From positions 1 through 64,000 of the forward strand of contig CALVFJ010000006.1 in assembly GCA_944326795.1 (NCBI GenBank): a stretch of DNA of 64,000 nucleotides, given 5' to 3'. Made by a program: the position numbers and the translations under genes. Positions within the stretch are counted from its first letter, which is position 1, and every line of letters starts with the position of its first letter. The notes beneath the pieces are model-generated. The model was given only the letters and a program-made list of their open reading frames with translations, was not told where the DNA came from and made no database searches. Shown one piece after another: positions 17,048 to 25,776 of this stretch. The DNA is from an uncultured Erysipelotrichaceae bacterium (GTDB taxonomy: Bacteria > Bacillota_I > Bacilli_A > Erysipelotrichales > Erysipelotrichaceae).

Positions 17048-18795
17048 TAGATCTTGAATTTTATCTTTTGAGAATATGTCGTATGTAACAATTTATGTGC
17101 TATATGAGACCCAGGTTTTTCTAGGAATTCTTCATATAGAGCTTTGATCTGGCTATTTTCATGTGATTTACGAACTTCGCATAGCTTATCTTCATCGTAT
17201 AAAGCTTTTGCTCTTAAAGCTTTATAATCTACATCATTATTTTTAACCCTGCTAGACACGATCGATTGTCCTCCCCCATTGATGCATCCGCCAGGACATC
17301 CCATGATTTCGATAAAATGATAAGGGCTACGATGATTTTTGATATCATCTAATAATGGCTTAGCATTTACCATACCTGAGGCAACCGCTACCTTTACTTC
17401 CATGCCATTGATATTTAAGGTAGCGTGTTTTACGCCTTGCATGCCTCGAACTTCTTCAAAATCGATCTTATCTAATTCTTTATGTTCTAGCAATTCCTTT
17501 ACTGTTCGTAGTGCAGCTTCCATAACACCGCCACTTGCTCCAAAGATAACTCCAGCTCCAGAATATTCGCCAAACATATCATCATCAAACTCTTCATCTG
17601 GTAAATTATTTAGATCAATACCATACATCTTTAATAACCTACCGCATTCTCTGGTTGTTAGAACTGCATCAACATCAGGATATTCATTGGTCATGCATTC
17701 ATGACGTTTGATCTCGGATTTTTTTGCAGTACAAGGCATGATAGAAACAACATAGATATCTTTTGGATCAATACCTTTTACTTTAGCATAATGTGATTTC
17801 AAGATGGCGCCCAGCATCATATGCGGTGATTTACAACTACTTAGATGATCAAGGATTTCCGGATATTCATACTCAACATATTTTATCCAGCCTGGACTAC
17901 AAGATGTGATCATTGGTAAGATACCATTATTTTGTAAACGTTCGATAAATTCTGTTCCTTCTTCCATGATCGTAAGATCAGCACCAAAGTTAGTATCATA
18001 TACCCTATTGAAACCTACTCTTCTTAAAGCTGCAACCATCTTACCAGTTACGCGTGTTCCGATCGGCATATTAAATTCTTCTCCTAACGAAGCTCTAACG
18101 GCTGGAGCTGTTTGAACGATAACATGCTTGTTTTCATCATTTAGGGCTTGAATAACTCGATGGATATCCTCTTTTTCACTTAAAGCACCTACGGGACAAG
18201 CATTGATGCATTGACCACACTGCATGCAATTAACTTCAGCAAAACTTTTGTCCATAACTGGTGCAACTTTGGTATTAAAACCGCGGTTTTGAAAACCTAA
18301 GATACCTAATCCTTGTACTTTCTTACATGTCTCTACACAACGTCCACATAAAACGCATTTGCTTGAATCACGAACGATACCAAAGCTAAAATCATCAAAA
18401 CTAACAGGCGTATGTTCACCATTAAATTTATCTTCACGAATACCTAGTTCTTCAGTTAATTTTTGTAATTCACAATTTTGGTTGCGTACACAGCTCAAAC
18501 AATTTTTAGAATGATTAGAAAGAATTAGCTCCACGCTATTTTTTCGCGCTTGTAACGCTTTATTGCTATGGGTATAAACTTCTAAGCCTTCTGATACCGG
18601 ATAAACACAAGCAGCAGCTAGATTCTTTGCATTTTTTACTTCTACCAGACAAACACGACAATTACCGCTTTGATTTACATCTTTCAAATAACATAGGGTC
18701 GGAATATTGATACCGGCTTTTTTAGCTGCTGTTAAGATCGTATCATTTTCATCACAACGGACATTGATATTATTTATTTTGATATTTACGCTCAT
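17047..18795 (-). CDS. hydA: [FeFe] hydrogenase catalytic subunit, NAD-linked bifurcating type
   Basis: 582 residues from the ATG at 18795, chosen over an ATG 33 bases upstream because of the SD GAGAGGAGA. In order: 2Fe-2S ferredoxin domain (C35, C46, C49, C63), His-ligated cluster (H95, C99, C102, C108), two 4Fe-4S motifs (C147-C157, C190-C200) and the H-cluster domain with L1 ITSCSPGW (C299), L2 MPCTAKK (C355), L3 MGCPGGC (C500, C504), then a small-subunit tail. L1 has one Cys where the textbook motif TSCCPxW has two. With the NuoF- and NuoE-like subunits it would make H2 from NADH and ferredoxin. Maturases HydEFG are not in the window. Confidence 0.95.
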   Translation of the reverse strand: MSVNIKINNINVRCDENDTILTAAKKAGINIPTLCYLKDVNQSGNCRVCLVEVKNAKNLAAACVYPVSEGLEVYTHSNKALQARKNSVELILSNHSKNCLSCVRNQNCELQKLTEELGIREDKFNGEHTPVSFDDFSFGIVRDSSKCVLCGRCVETCKKVQGLGILGFQNRGFNTKVAPVMDKSFAEVNCMQCGQCINACPVGALSEKEDIHRVIQALNDENKHVIVQTAPAVRASLGEEFNMPIGTRVTGKMVAALRRVGFNRVYDTNFGADLTIMEEGTEFIERLQNNGILPMITSCSPGWIKYVEYEYPEILDHLSSCKSPHMMLGAILKSHYAKVKGIDPKDIYVVSIMPCTAKKSEIKRHECMTNEYPDVDAVLTTRECGRLLKMYGIDLNNLPDEEFDDDMFGEYSGAGVIFGASGGVMEAALRTVKELLEHKELDKIDFEEVRGMQGVKHATLNINGMEVKVAVASGMVNAKPLLDDIKNHRSPYHFIEIMGCPGGCINGGGQSIVSSRVKNNDVDYKALRAKALYDEDKLCEVRKSHENSQIKALYEEFLEKPGSHIAHKLLHTTYSQKIKFKI

Positions 18796-18797
18796 GT

Positions 18798-20594
18798 TTA
18801 TCTCCTCTCGATTGCATTGAAACGGCAAGCATTATAGCAAGCTCCGCATTTGATACATTTACTGGTATCGATATGATATGGTTCTTTACCTGGAACACCG
18901 CTGATAGCACCAACTGGACAGTTTTTGGCACATAGCGAACACTTACGGCATAGATCAGCTTTGACCTGATAAGTTAATAGCGCCTTACATACTCCTGCAG
19001 GACAACGTTTATCAACAACATGCGCTTCATATTCTTTTCTAAATTGTTTTAAGGTCGATAGAATAGGATTTGGCGCTGTTTGTCCTAAACCACATAAAGC
19101 TGTTTGCTTGATCTCATAACATAGTTTTTCCATCTCATCCAAGATTTCTAAGCCGCCTTCACCTTTAGTTATCTTGATCAACATTTCTAATAATCTTTTA
19201 GTTCCTACCCGACATGGAGTACACTTACCGCAGCTTTCTTCTACGATAAAATCCAGATAGAAACGGGCAACATCCACCATACAATTATCTTCATCTAAAA
19301 CGATCATACCACCAGATCCCATCATGCTACCTAATTCGACCAGATTATCAAAGTCTATTGGCGTATCTAGCTGGTCTTCGGTCAGACATCCGCCACTTGG
19401 TCCACCTGTTTGAACGGCTTTAAAATTCTTATTATTAGGACAGCCACCGCCGATCTCATAAATAATTTCTCTAAGGGTAGTTCCCATCGGAATTTCAACA
19501 AGTCCGGTATTGCTGATCTTGCCACCTAAAGCGAACACTTTTGTTCCTTTGGATCTTTCCGTACCGATATTTGCAAACCAGCTTGCACCATTTAAGATGA
19601 TTTGTGCCACATTAGCAAAGGTTTCTACGTTGTTGATGATCGTTGGTTTTCCCCATACGCCACTAACAGCAGGAAATGGCGGTTTTGGCACTGGCATTCC
19701 TCGTTTTCCTTCGATAGACATGATCAACGCTGTTTCTTCGCCACATACGAAAGCGCCAGCTCCTAATCTAATCTCTAGTTCAAAGCTAAAATCTGTACCT
19801 AAGATATTTTTACCTAGCAAACCATATTCTTCAGCTTGTTTGATAGCTATCTTCAACCGTTGCACAGCAATAGGATATTCAGCTCGAATATAGATATATC
19901 CATGATCCGCACCGATCGCATATCCTGCAATGGCCATGGCTTCGATTACGCTATGTGGATCGCCTTCAAGGATCGATCTATCCATGAATGCTCCAGGATC
20001 GCCTTCATCAGCATTACATATCACATATTTTTGCCCTTTTGGCTGATTGGCGGCAAATTGCCATTTAACGCCTGTTGGAAAACCACCGCCGCCTCGGCCA
20101 CGTAATCCAGAAGCTTTTATTTCATCAATTACTTCCTGCGGTGTCATCTCACTAATAACTTTTCCTAAAGCCATGTATCCATCTTTGGCAATATATTCCA
20201 TGATATCTTCAGGATTTATGACACCACAATTACGTAAAGCAATTCTTTTTTGCTTAGCATAAAATTTGATCTTATCGATATCTAGGATCTGTTCTTTAGT
20301 TGCTTCATCAATTTCGCTCAGTTCTAAACGTTTAACAACACGTCCTTTATATAAATGTTCAGAAATTATAACTTCAACATCTTCGACCTTAACATGATTA
20401 TAGAAAACTTTATCTGGATAAATTGCAACGATCGGTCCTTTTTGACATAAACCAAAACATCCGGTCTTAATTACTTTTACTTCTTCTTCTAAACCATATT
20501 GAGGCAAAAGTTCGTTAAACTTTTGGACCAATAAAGCTGAATTACTGCTGGTACATCCCGTACCAGCACAAATTAATACGTTTATTCTTTCCAT
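18798..20594 (-). CDS. hydB: NADH-binding (NuoF-like) hydrogenase subunit
   Basis: 598 residues. N-terminal thioredoxin-like 2Fe-2S domain (1-90, with CAGTGC and TGCFGLC), central NuoF domain with GLRGRGGGGFPTG and CNADEGDPGAF for FMN/NADH, 4Fe-4S motif EESCGKCTPCRVG, and a C-terminal pair of ferredoxin motifs (CRKCSLCAKNCP, CIKCGACYNAC). This domain set is that of HydB/HndC of bifurcating hydrogenases. It is two bases upstream of hydA. Confidence 0.95.
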   Translation of the reverse strand: MERINVLICAGTGCTSSNSALLVQKFNELLPQYGLEEEVKVIKTGCFGLCQKGPIVAIYPDKVFYNHVKVEDVEVIISEHLYKGRVVKRLELSEIDEATKEQILDIDKIKFYAKQKRIALRNCGVINPEDIMEYIAKDGYMALGKVISEMTPQEVIDEIKASGLRGRGGGGFPTGVKWQFAANQPKGQKYVICNADEGDPGAFMDRSILEGDPHSVIEAMAIAGYAIGADHGYIYIRAEYPIAVQRLKIAIKQAEEYGLLGKNILGTDFSFELEIRLGAGAFVCGEETALIMSIEGKRGMPVPKPPFPAVSGVWGKPTIINNVETFANVAQIILNGASWFANIGTERSKGTKVFALGGKISNTGLVEIPMGTTLREIIYEIGGGCPNNKNFKAVQTGGPSGGCLTEDQLDTPIDFDNLVELGSMMGSGGMIVLDEDNCMVDVARFYLDFIVEESCGKCTPCRVGTKRLLEMLIKITKGEGGLEILDEMEKLCYEIKQTALCGLGQTAPNPILSTLKQFRKEYEAHVVDKRCPAGVCKALLTYQVKADLCRKCSLCAKNCPVGAISGVPGKEPYHIDTSKCIKCGACYNACRFNAIERR

Positions 20595-20603
20595 AAATGT
20601 CTC

Positions 20604-20972
20604 CTATTTTTGATAGCTATCAATGGTAAATTCTGTTAAGATCCGATCTTTTAGGATATGATTTTGCAATATGCTCACTGCTTTTTCAGGCGTTACATGA
20701 ACATAAGTGGTTTTAGTTTGATCTTCTTGATTAAAAACTTCAACGATTGGTTCATAAGCACATAAACCAATGCAACCAGTCTGGGTTACGATGCAAGGGT
20801 AATCATTATTACCTAGCTCTTCGATCAGCTTGTTTAACACTGGTCTAGCTCCGGCAGCAATTCCGCAAGTAGCCATACCTACGACGACACGATATTTTTT
20901 ATTAACATCTCGCATTTCAACTTTTTTTAATGCTTTTTCTCGCATTTTTTTCAAATCTTCTAAGCTTTTCAT
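20604..20972 (-). CDS. Thioredoxin-like 2Fe-2S ferredoxin subunit (HndB-like)
   Basis: 122 residues from the ATG at 20972, selected for SD AAAGGAGAG and the four-base overlap with the upstream stop. One thioredoxin-like [2Fe-2S] domain: ATCGIAAGARPV and QTGCIGLCAYEP provide the four Cys. It resembles HndB of the Desulfovibrio NADP-reducing hydrogenase and probably relays electrons within the complex. Confidence 0.88.
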   Translation of the reverse strand: MKSLEDLKKMREKALKKVEMRDVNKKYRVVVGMATCGIAAGARPVLNKLIEELGNNDYPCIVTQTGCIGLCAYEPIVEVFNQEDQTKTTYVHVTPEKAVSILQNHILKDRILTEFTIDSYQK

Positions 20973-21523
20973 AGATTCTCTCCTTTTATACCTTGATTTA
21001 TATATTCCTTGATCCACAACAGGATATCAGGTTCATCGATGTTGACCTCACCTAGTTCCTGTTTTATTAGCTTGGTATCAAAGAAGAACGTATGTTCATC
21101 CTTGATATATTGTAAGATAAAATCGATATCGGCATTTGCCTGGATACAAAACATCATCATTTGTCCAATGTTGCCTAATGGCGGAATATCCCAATGATCA
21201 TATGGCAATTTTACCACGGTGATCGTTCCTATGTTTTCTTTGCTTTTGATCGTCAGATCTCCGTTACATTGATCGCATAGATGCTGTAAAAAAGCAACTC
21301 CTAAACCGATCTTTCGAGTTTTTCTAGTTGTTGTAAAAGGATTAGTAACATTTGCCAATAATTCATCATTCATGCCTTTGCCATCATCTTCAATGATGAT
21401 CAGCAATTGATTTATACTAGTTTTTATCTCGATATGACAGATGATATTATTGCTGTTTGCATATATGCTGTTCATTAATATTTCGATGATGTACATTGCT
21501 ATATCTTGCATCATTGTGACCAT
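20969..21523 (-). CDS. HATPase-domain protein (histidine-kinase-like ATPase without phosphoacceptor domain)
   Basis: 184 residues. GHKL fold: N-box EILMNSIYANSNN (14-26), G1 DDGKGM, G2 TRKIGLGVAFL. There is no His-containing dimerisation domain, no sensor and no membrane segment. The C-terminal 80 residues are not recognised. It begins inside the PHP gene (13-base overlap) and ends overlapping the ferredoxin gene. Such proteins recur beside clostridial hydrogenases; the function is unproven. Confidence 0.8.
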   Translation of the reverse strand: MVTMMQDIAMYIIEILMNSIYANSNNIICHIEIKTSINQLLIIIEDDGKGMNDELLANVTNPFTTTRKTRKIGLGVAFLQHLCDQCNGDLTIKSKENIGTITVVKLPYDHWDIPPLGNIGQMMMFCIQANADIDFILQYIKDEHTFFFDTKLIKQELGEVNIDEPDILLWIKEYINQGIKGENL

Positions 21524-22197
21524 AGCTTTTGAAATGTTATATCATCAAAAGCATTTTCCCTTTCATTGATGTCTATCAATCGATGAGCATCGGAATTGAT
21601 AATAAAAATTTTATTGGTTAAATATGAATATGCTTTTTTTAGATAAGATATCTGTTCAACATTTTTGACTTCAAAAGCATCAGCTTTGATGTCAGGTGGT
21701 ATAAAACCAAGCTGATTGATGATACTATTTTTTCTATCTAATACGTGAGCTAAAACTGCAGCTCCATGGTATTCATGGATCTTATCGATGCATGTATCAA
21801 TATCGATGAATGTGCTAGTTATCAAAAGATCTTTATATTCGTTTATAACTTGATCATTTTCATCCATTATTAGCTGATGACCGAAATAACTAGGATCATT
21901 AGCGGTTTTTAGCTTATTAGGTTCAAGCCATATATCGAATTCTTGGGCATCATTCAATGATTTAAATAAACCTAAGACATGTACCTCTTCAATAGTTTCT
22001 ACTTCAATACCATAAATGATATTCATATTTGTCCTTAATTTTGCAAAGGCAGATAATTGCAAGGTTGAATTATGATCGCATATGGCAATGACATCTAGTC
22101 CTTTTATCATTGCCATATTAACGATATTATTTGGCGTCATATCATCATCGGCACATGGTGAAAGGCATGAATGGATATGCAGATCATAAAACATCAT
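21511..22197 (-). CDS. PHP-domain metal-dependent phosphoesterase
   Basis: 228 residues from the ATG at 22197, which overlaps the preceding stop as ATGA. PHP motifs: DLHIHSCLSPC, ICDHN, a mid-domain AHVLDR, and NSDAHRL near the end, which together give a trinuclear metal site. An extra in-frame start 30 bases upstream is less likely. Substrate unknown; in this context it may act on a phospho-protein or nucleotide signal (inference). Confidence 0.82.
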   Translation of the reverse strand: MMFYDLHIHSCLSPCADDDMTPNNIVNMAMIKGLDVIAICDHNSTLQLSAFAKLRTNMNIIYGIEVETIEEVHVLGLFKSLNDAQEFDIWLEPNKLKTANDPSYFGHQLIMDENDQVINEYKDLLITSTFIDIDTCIDKIHEYHGAAVLAHVLDRKNSIINQLGFIPPDIKADAFEVKNVEQISYLKKAYSYLTNKIFIINSDAHRLIDINERENAFDDITFQKLWSQ

Positions 22198-22523
22198 AAG
22201 CCTAAACCAGCTAATGCTTTGGCACACTCATAAGCATTTAATGAAGTTTGAATAAGATTAACCTCTTCTTGTTGACATTTTAAGACAAAATCTTCATCAC
22301 ATTGGGCCCCATCACAAATTAATAGGCAGCTAAATTCTTTTAATAAACTTACAGCTACGACATTTAAATGGGCTTGGACCGTAATCCAGATCTGTCCTTC
22401 ATCTCCATTGGCCATGACCCAACTTAATAAATCACCAATGAATACTCCGCTTACATCTTTTTTTTCATCAGCTAGATTGATAAAGTTAAAAGCTGATATT
22501 TTTTTCAGGTCCTGTACTTTCAT
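22194..22523 (-). CDS. DRTGG-domain protein (second of two)
   Basis: 109 residues, single DRTGG-type alpha/beta domain: starts MKVQDLKKISAFNFINLAD and has the GVFIGDLLSWVMANG segment typical of these modules in clostridial hydrogenase operons. DRTGG domains otherwise occur in CBS- and HPr-kinase-related proteins as suspected ligand sensors. Overlaps both neighbours by four bases. Confidence 0.75.
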   Translation of the reverse strand: MKVQDLKKISAFNFINLADEKKDVSGVFIGDLLSWVMANGDEGQIWITVQAHLNVVAVSLLKEFSCLLICDGAQCDEDFVLKCQQEEVNLIQTSLNAYECAKALAGLGL

Positions 22524-23680
22524 ATTTCACCTTCTTTTGTTTTTAATATCTGACAATCTTTTAGGGTCTTATGACCATTAACAATTTCTTCGGCCATAAA
22601 GCGACAGGTTGGTAAACCGCATGCTGTACAATCATAGCCCGGTAATTTTTCTAGCTGCAGGTTAACAGCATTAAAATATTTTAGTTTTTCTTGAATACTG
22701 CGATGATCTATATCGATATCTTCAAAAACGGGCTTGATGAAATATTGTTCGTTGATGTTGGCTATGACATTTGTCGAGGCAATTTCATCAATATTTCTTG
22801 TTGCAGTATAAGCATTTCCCCACATCAAATGACCACCTAGACATCCACCATAGCATGGATATAATCTTATAAGCTCAAAATCTTCGAGCAATCCAAATTC
22901 AGCCATCTCAAGGATATTCAAGATGCTATCAAACCCATCAGCTACAAGGATCTTTGGATCTTTTTTTATGGTCAATGGCGAAGTAGTAATCAAGCCTTCC
23001 TTGCTAAGTTCAATTAATTTATTTCCATTTGACATCAGAGTTTTGATTCTTGGAAAGATATCAACGATGCTAAGAGCATGATCAACTTCATATTGTAAAT
23101 TTTGATATGGAAATTTAGCAAGAGCTAATTTTGCGGCACACTCACAAAGATTGAATACTCCTATTTGTTTATTAGGATGCTGATCTTTGATCATTTTTGC
23201 CATAATTTCGCTAGGATAGTTAAGCGGCAACAATTTATCTGCTAAGACCGGAAATTTGATCTTAACTAAATTATTGACCAATGGGCAAAATGAACTTAGA
23301 TACATTTCATTCTTTGGATATTTTTGCGCTTTATCATAAACCGCAGCCTCAACAGGACTAAGATCAACGATTTCATCAAAGCCTAGCTGCCGCAAAGCGT
23401 CAAACAGTTCGTTAACTTTATGTTTGGATTCCAAGTGACAGGATAAAGCGCTAGGAACCAAGCAAACAGTATAATTATAGCTGCTAATATCATCTAAGGT
23501 ACTGCCCTTTGCTGTTATACCTTTATGATGACAAGCATTGATACATTTAAAACAATTGATACAATTTTTTTTATCGATCACGATGCGGTTATTTTGCATC
23601 CTGATGGCTTTAGTTGGACATGATTGAACACAGCGCATGCATTTGGAACACTTGCTTAAAGTATAGGTTATAACGCTCAT
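22520..23680 (-). CDS. Sensory-type [FeFe]-hydrogenase-like iron-sulfur protein
   Basis: 386 residues. Two N-terminal 4Fe-4S motifs (C11-C21, C40-C50), a shortened H-cluster domain, and a C-terminal Fe-S module (C351, C354, C359, C376). The H-cluster cysteines can all be placed: C132 in SSFCPLV, C181 in CECAAK, C276 and C280 in YPCYGGC. The residue before C132, normally the proton-relay Cys, is Phe131, and L2/L3 deviate from MPCxxK and ExMxC. This matches the sensory/unknown hydrogenase groups (C/D), not a fast enzyme. Confidence 0.85.
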   Translation of the reverse strand: MSVITYTLSKCSKCMRCVQSCPTKAIRMQNNRIVIDKKNCINCFKCINACHHKGITAKGSTLDDISSYNYTVCLVPSALSCHLESKHKVNELFDALRQLGFDEIVDLSPVEAAVYDKAQKYPKNEMYLSSFCPLVNNLVKIKFPVLADKLLPLNYPSEIMAKMIKDQHPNKQIGVFNLCECAAKLALAKFPYQNLQYEVDHALSIVDIFPRIKTLMSNGNKLIELSKEGLITTSPLTIKKDPKILVADGFDSILNILEMAEFGLLEDFELIRLYPCYGGCLGGHLMWGNAYTATRNIDEIASTNVIANINEQYFIKPVFEDIDIDHRSIQEKLKYFNAVNLQLEKLPGYDCTACGLPTCRFMAEEIVNGHKTLKDCQILKTKEGEI

Positions 23681-23681
23681 A

Positions 23682-24098
23682 TCAGTACCCTTTAAATGTC
23701 AAGGTCAAGATCGTTCCAGCTGGACTAGTTTTTATATCAAAGGTATCAGACACCCTTTTTATATTTACTAGTCCCATCCCGGCTCCAAAGCCGAGATTTC
23801 TGGCTTTTTCATCAGCAGTTGACCAGCCAGGGGTCATAGCTTTTTCTAAATCAGGAATACCTGGTCCCAAATCGTGAAATGTCAAGGTAATCAGGCCTTC
23901 ATCATCAACATTCATAAGAATGTTACCTCCATACGCATGAATAACCATATTTATCTCTGCTTCATAACTTGCAACAGCTATCCTTCGTAAGATCTTAGCG
24001 TCAAAGCCAATTTGTAAAAGCATCTTTTTGATCTGACTGCTTACCTTACCCATATTATGATAATCTTGATTGACAACTTCAAAACTTTTATTCAACAT
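23682..24098 (-). CDS. RsbW-like anti-sigma-factor ATPase
   Basis: 138 residues, GHKL ATPase of the serine-kinase anti-sigma type: N-box EAEINMVIHAYGG, G1 DLGPGIPD, G2 GFGAGMGLVNIKRV. No anti-anti-sigma partner or sigma factor gene is next to it; the adjoining DRTGG proteins may fill the partner role (inference). It overlaps the upstream DRTGG gene by 11 bases. Confidence 0.8.
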   Translation of the reverse strand: MLNKSFEVVNQDYHNMGKVSSQIKKMLLQIGFDAKILRRIAVASYEAEINMVIHAYGGNILMNVDDEGLITLTFHDLGPGIPDLEKAMTPGWSTADEKARNLGFGAGMGLVNIKRVSDTFDIKTSPAGTILTLTFKGY

Positions 24099-24453
24099 TT
24101 ACGCCCTTTAATCCTTGTGCATAAAGTCTTCCGCATGCATCAAACATCGTATAATGCGTCGTAAATATATTACATCTCATTTCTTTTGTCATGTCCAAAT
24201 TGTCGATATCTAGCATCTTGCCTCTAACATAAACAATTAATTCTAAATCTAGCATTTCTGCAGTTCTAAGCGATTGTATATTGCAACATCCTGTTAATAA
24301 GACCGTTGATCCGTCATCATTTGATATCATTGCTAAAGCATCGCTCATAAGATCAGTTGCAAAACAAAATTGATAATCTTTTTCTAAAAAATGTTTGGTA
24401 TTTATATTTATCGGTTCAGCGTCCAAGATCTTGATGATATCTTTTGCTAGCAT
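24088..24453 (-). CDS. DRTGG-domain protein (first of two)
   Basis: 121 residues, starting MLAKDIIKILDAEPININ; contains FATDLMSDALAMI and TGCCNIQSLRTAEMLDL, as in the DRTGG proteins next to NuoE-like subunits in clostridial hydrogenase clusters. It lies one base after the NuoE-like gene. No enzymatic motif visible. Confidence 0.75.
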   Translation of the reverse strand: MLAKDIIKILDAEPININTKHFLEKDYQFCFATDLMSDALAMISNDDGSTVLLTGCCNIQSLRTAEMLDLELIVYVRGKMLDIDNLDMTKEMRCNIFTTHYTMFDACGRLYAQGLKGVNVE

Positions 24454-24454
24454 A

Positions 24455-24946
24455 TCAATGTCTTCTTTCTGATTGGATGATCTTGGTAATGATATCTTCT
24501 ACTACATTAGATTCATTAGCATTACCATATACCTTATCATCAATGATTACTACTGGTGCTAAACCACAAGCTCCCAAACATCGTGTTGCATCTAAAGAAA
24601 ATAAACCATCCTCACTAGTTCCGTTGATCGGCGCATGCGTAAGATCCATGATATGATTTATCAATTCTTGAGCACCTTTAACATAACAAGCCGTACCCAT
24701 ACAAACATTGATGACACATTTGCCTTTTGGTTCCGTCGTAAATTGGGTATAGAAAGTTACTACTCCATATACTTCAGCGACACTAACATTACAAGCTTCT
24801 GCAATCTTTTCCATTGCTTCAAAAGGAATATAGCCTAGCTCGCTTTGAACATCATGGAGCATTAGTTTGACCGGACCCATCTTATCTTTATGTTTTAAGA
24901 CGATCTCATCAATTTTACGGCGCGATTCTATATTCAGTTTCTCCAT
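24455..24946 (-). CDS. hydC: NuoE-like 2Fe-2S hydrogenase subunit
   Basis: 163 residues. N-terminal helical bundle (LMLHDVQSELGYIPFEAM, VYGVVTFYTQF) and thioredoxin-like [2Fe-2S] domain with CMGTAC and CLGACG. It forms the electron-transfer arm with HydB in bifurcating hydrogenases. Very strong SD (GAGGAGG) inside the end of the permease gene six bases upstream. Confidence 0.94.
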   Translation of the reverse strand: MEKLNIESRRKIDEIVLKHKDKMGPVKLMLHDVQSELGYIPFEAMEKIAEACNVSVAEVYGVVTFYTQFTTEPKGKCVINVCMGTACYVKGAQELINHIMDLTHAPINGTSEDGLFSLDATRCLGACGLAPVVIIDDKVYGNANESNVVEDIITKIIQSERRH

Positions 24947-24952
24947 TTTTAT

Positions 24953-25696
24953 TTACCTCCTCTTCTGATAAAAATGAATGAAAATATCAAATATCAAATC
25001 GATCGATATACAAATCAAAATGATTATTATCGTATAAGCAAAAATAGCAGTCATATCTAGATCAAGCTTAGCAAGCTGCAATAAGCGGCCAATGCCTTGT
25101 GTAGTTTGTCCTAAGATCTCTGCCATGACCCCAACTTTAAATCCTAAGGATACACACGTCTTCAAATTACTTAAGACCAAAGGGTATAAATATGGAAGAA
25201 GATGAAAACGTAATGTATTGATAAAACTTTCATGATAAATCAATTCTACATCATGATATTTTGTGTCCATGTTTTCTAAAGAATAAACGATATTTGCATA
25301 GATCATTGGAAAAATGATCAAGAAGCAAATGATACTTACACTTTTATTCGAACCAAACCATATCAAGATAATGATGATATAGCTGATATTGGGAATAGTT
25401 TTTATGATCTTATTTAAAGGTTCGAAAAAATAGCGAATGCTTTTAAAGCGATAACCACCGATACCTATGATCATTGCAAGAAGCAAGCTGATAATACATG
25501 CAGAAAACACATGAAATAAGGTTGTGCCCAATGCGCGATAAAATGTTACATCGAACAAGATATGGAACAAACAATTTAATGTTGTCAAAGGATAAGGTAT
25601 CAAAACATCATTTTGCACTTGATGGGCTAGCCATATCCAAAATATGAAAATTAACATACAAGCTATTATGTATTCTTTTTTTACAACTTTTTTCAT
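24953..25696 (-). CDS. ABC transporter permease (SsuC/TauC-like), first gene of the hydrogenase operon
   Basis: 247 residues with about six membrane segments and a degenerate EAA loop (around 150-180, ending FHLLPYLYPLVLSNL). Fold class of nitrate/sulfonate/taurine-type importers. No ABC ATPase gene lies beside it. The likely partner binding protein is the next gene upstream (25777-26721), across a terminator. Its ATG is only six bases from a TATAAT box with no SD, so the mRNA may be leaderless. Substrate unknown. Confidence 0.85.
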   Translation of the reverse strand: MKKVVKKEYIIACMLIFIFWIWLAHQVQNDVLIPYPLTTLNCLFHILFDVTFYRALGTTLFHVFSACIISLLLAMIIGIGGYRFKSIRYFFEPLNKIIKTIPNISYIIIILIWFGSNKSVSIICFLIIFPMIYANIVYSLENMDTKYHDVELIYHESFINTLRFHLLPYLYPLVLSNLKTCVSLGFKVGVMAEILGQTTQGIGRLLQLAKLDLDMTAIFAYTIIIILICISIDLIFDIFIHFYQKRR

Positions 25697-25702
25697 ATGT
25701 CA

Positions 25703-25731
25703 ATTATACAATACAACCGCTTACATTGCCA
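25703..25731 (-). promoter_or_regulatory. Promoter of the permease-hydrogenase operon with imperfect cre in the spacer
   Basis: Minus strand TATAAT (25703-25708), 17-base spacer, weak -35 TGGCAA (25726-25731). The spacer holds TGTAAGCGGTTGTA (25712-25725), 12 of 14 positions of the cre consensus TGWAANCGNTNWCA. Only six bases separate the -10 from the ATG. Confidence 0.5.
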
Positions 25732-25738
25732 TAAAACT

Positions 25739-25770
25739 TTAAAAAAACCTGGATTTTGTAATCCAGGTCT
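25739..25770 (-). terminator. Terminator of the thrS-lipoprotein operon
   Basis: ACCTGGATT/AATCCAGGT nine-base perfect stem with a TTGT loop, followed on the minus strand by a seven-T run. Confidence 0.92.
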
Positions 25771-25776
25771 TGTAAT

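Noticed and set aside
17045-17049. Separate promoter for the TetR gene
   Set aside because: Its ATG overlaps the hydA stop (TAATG) and no promoter is evident inside the hydA end, so co-transcription is simpler.
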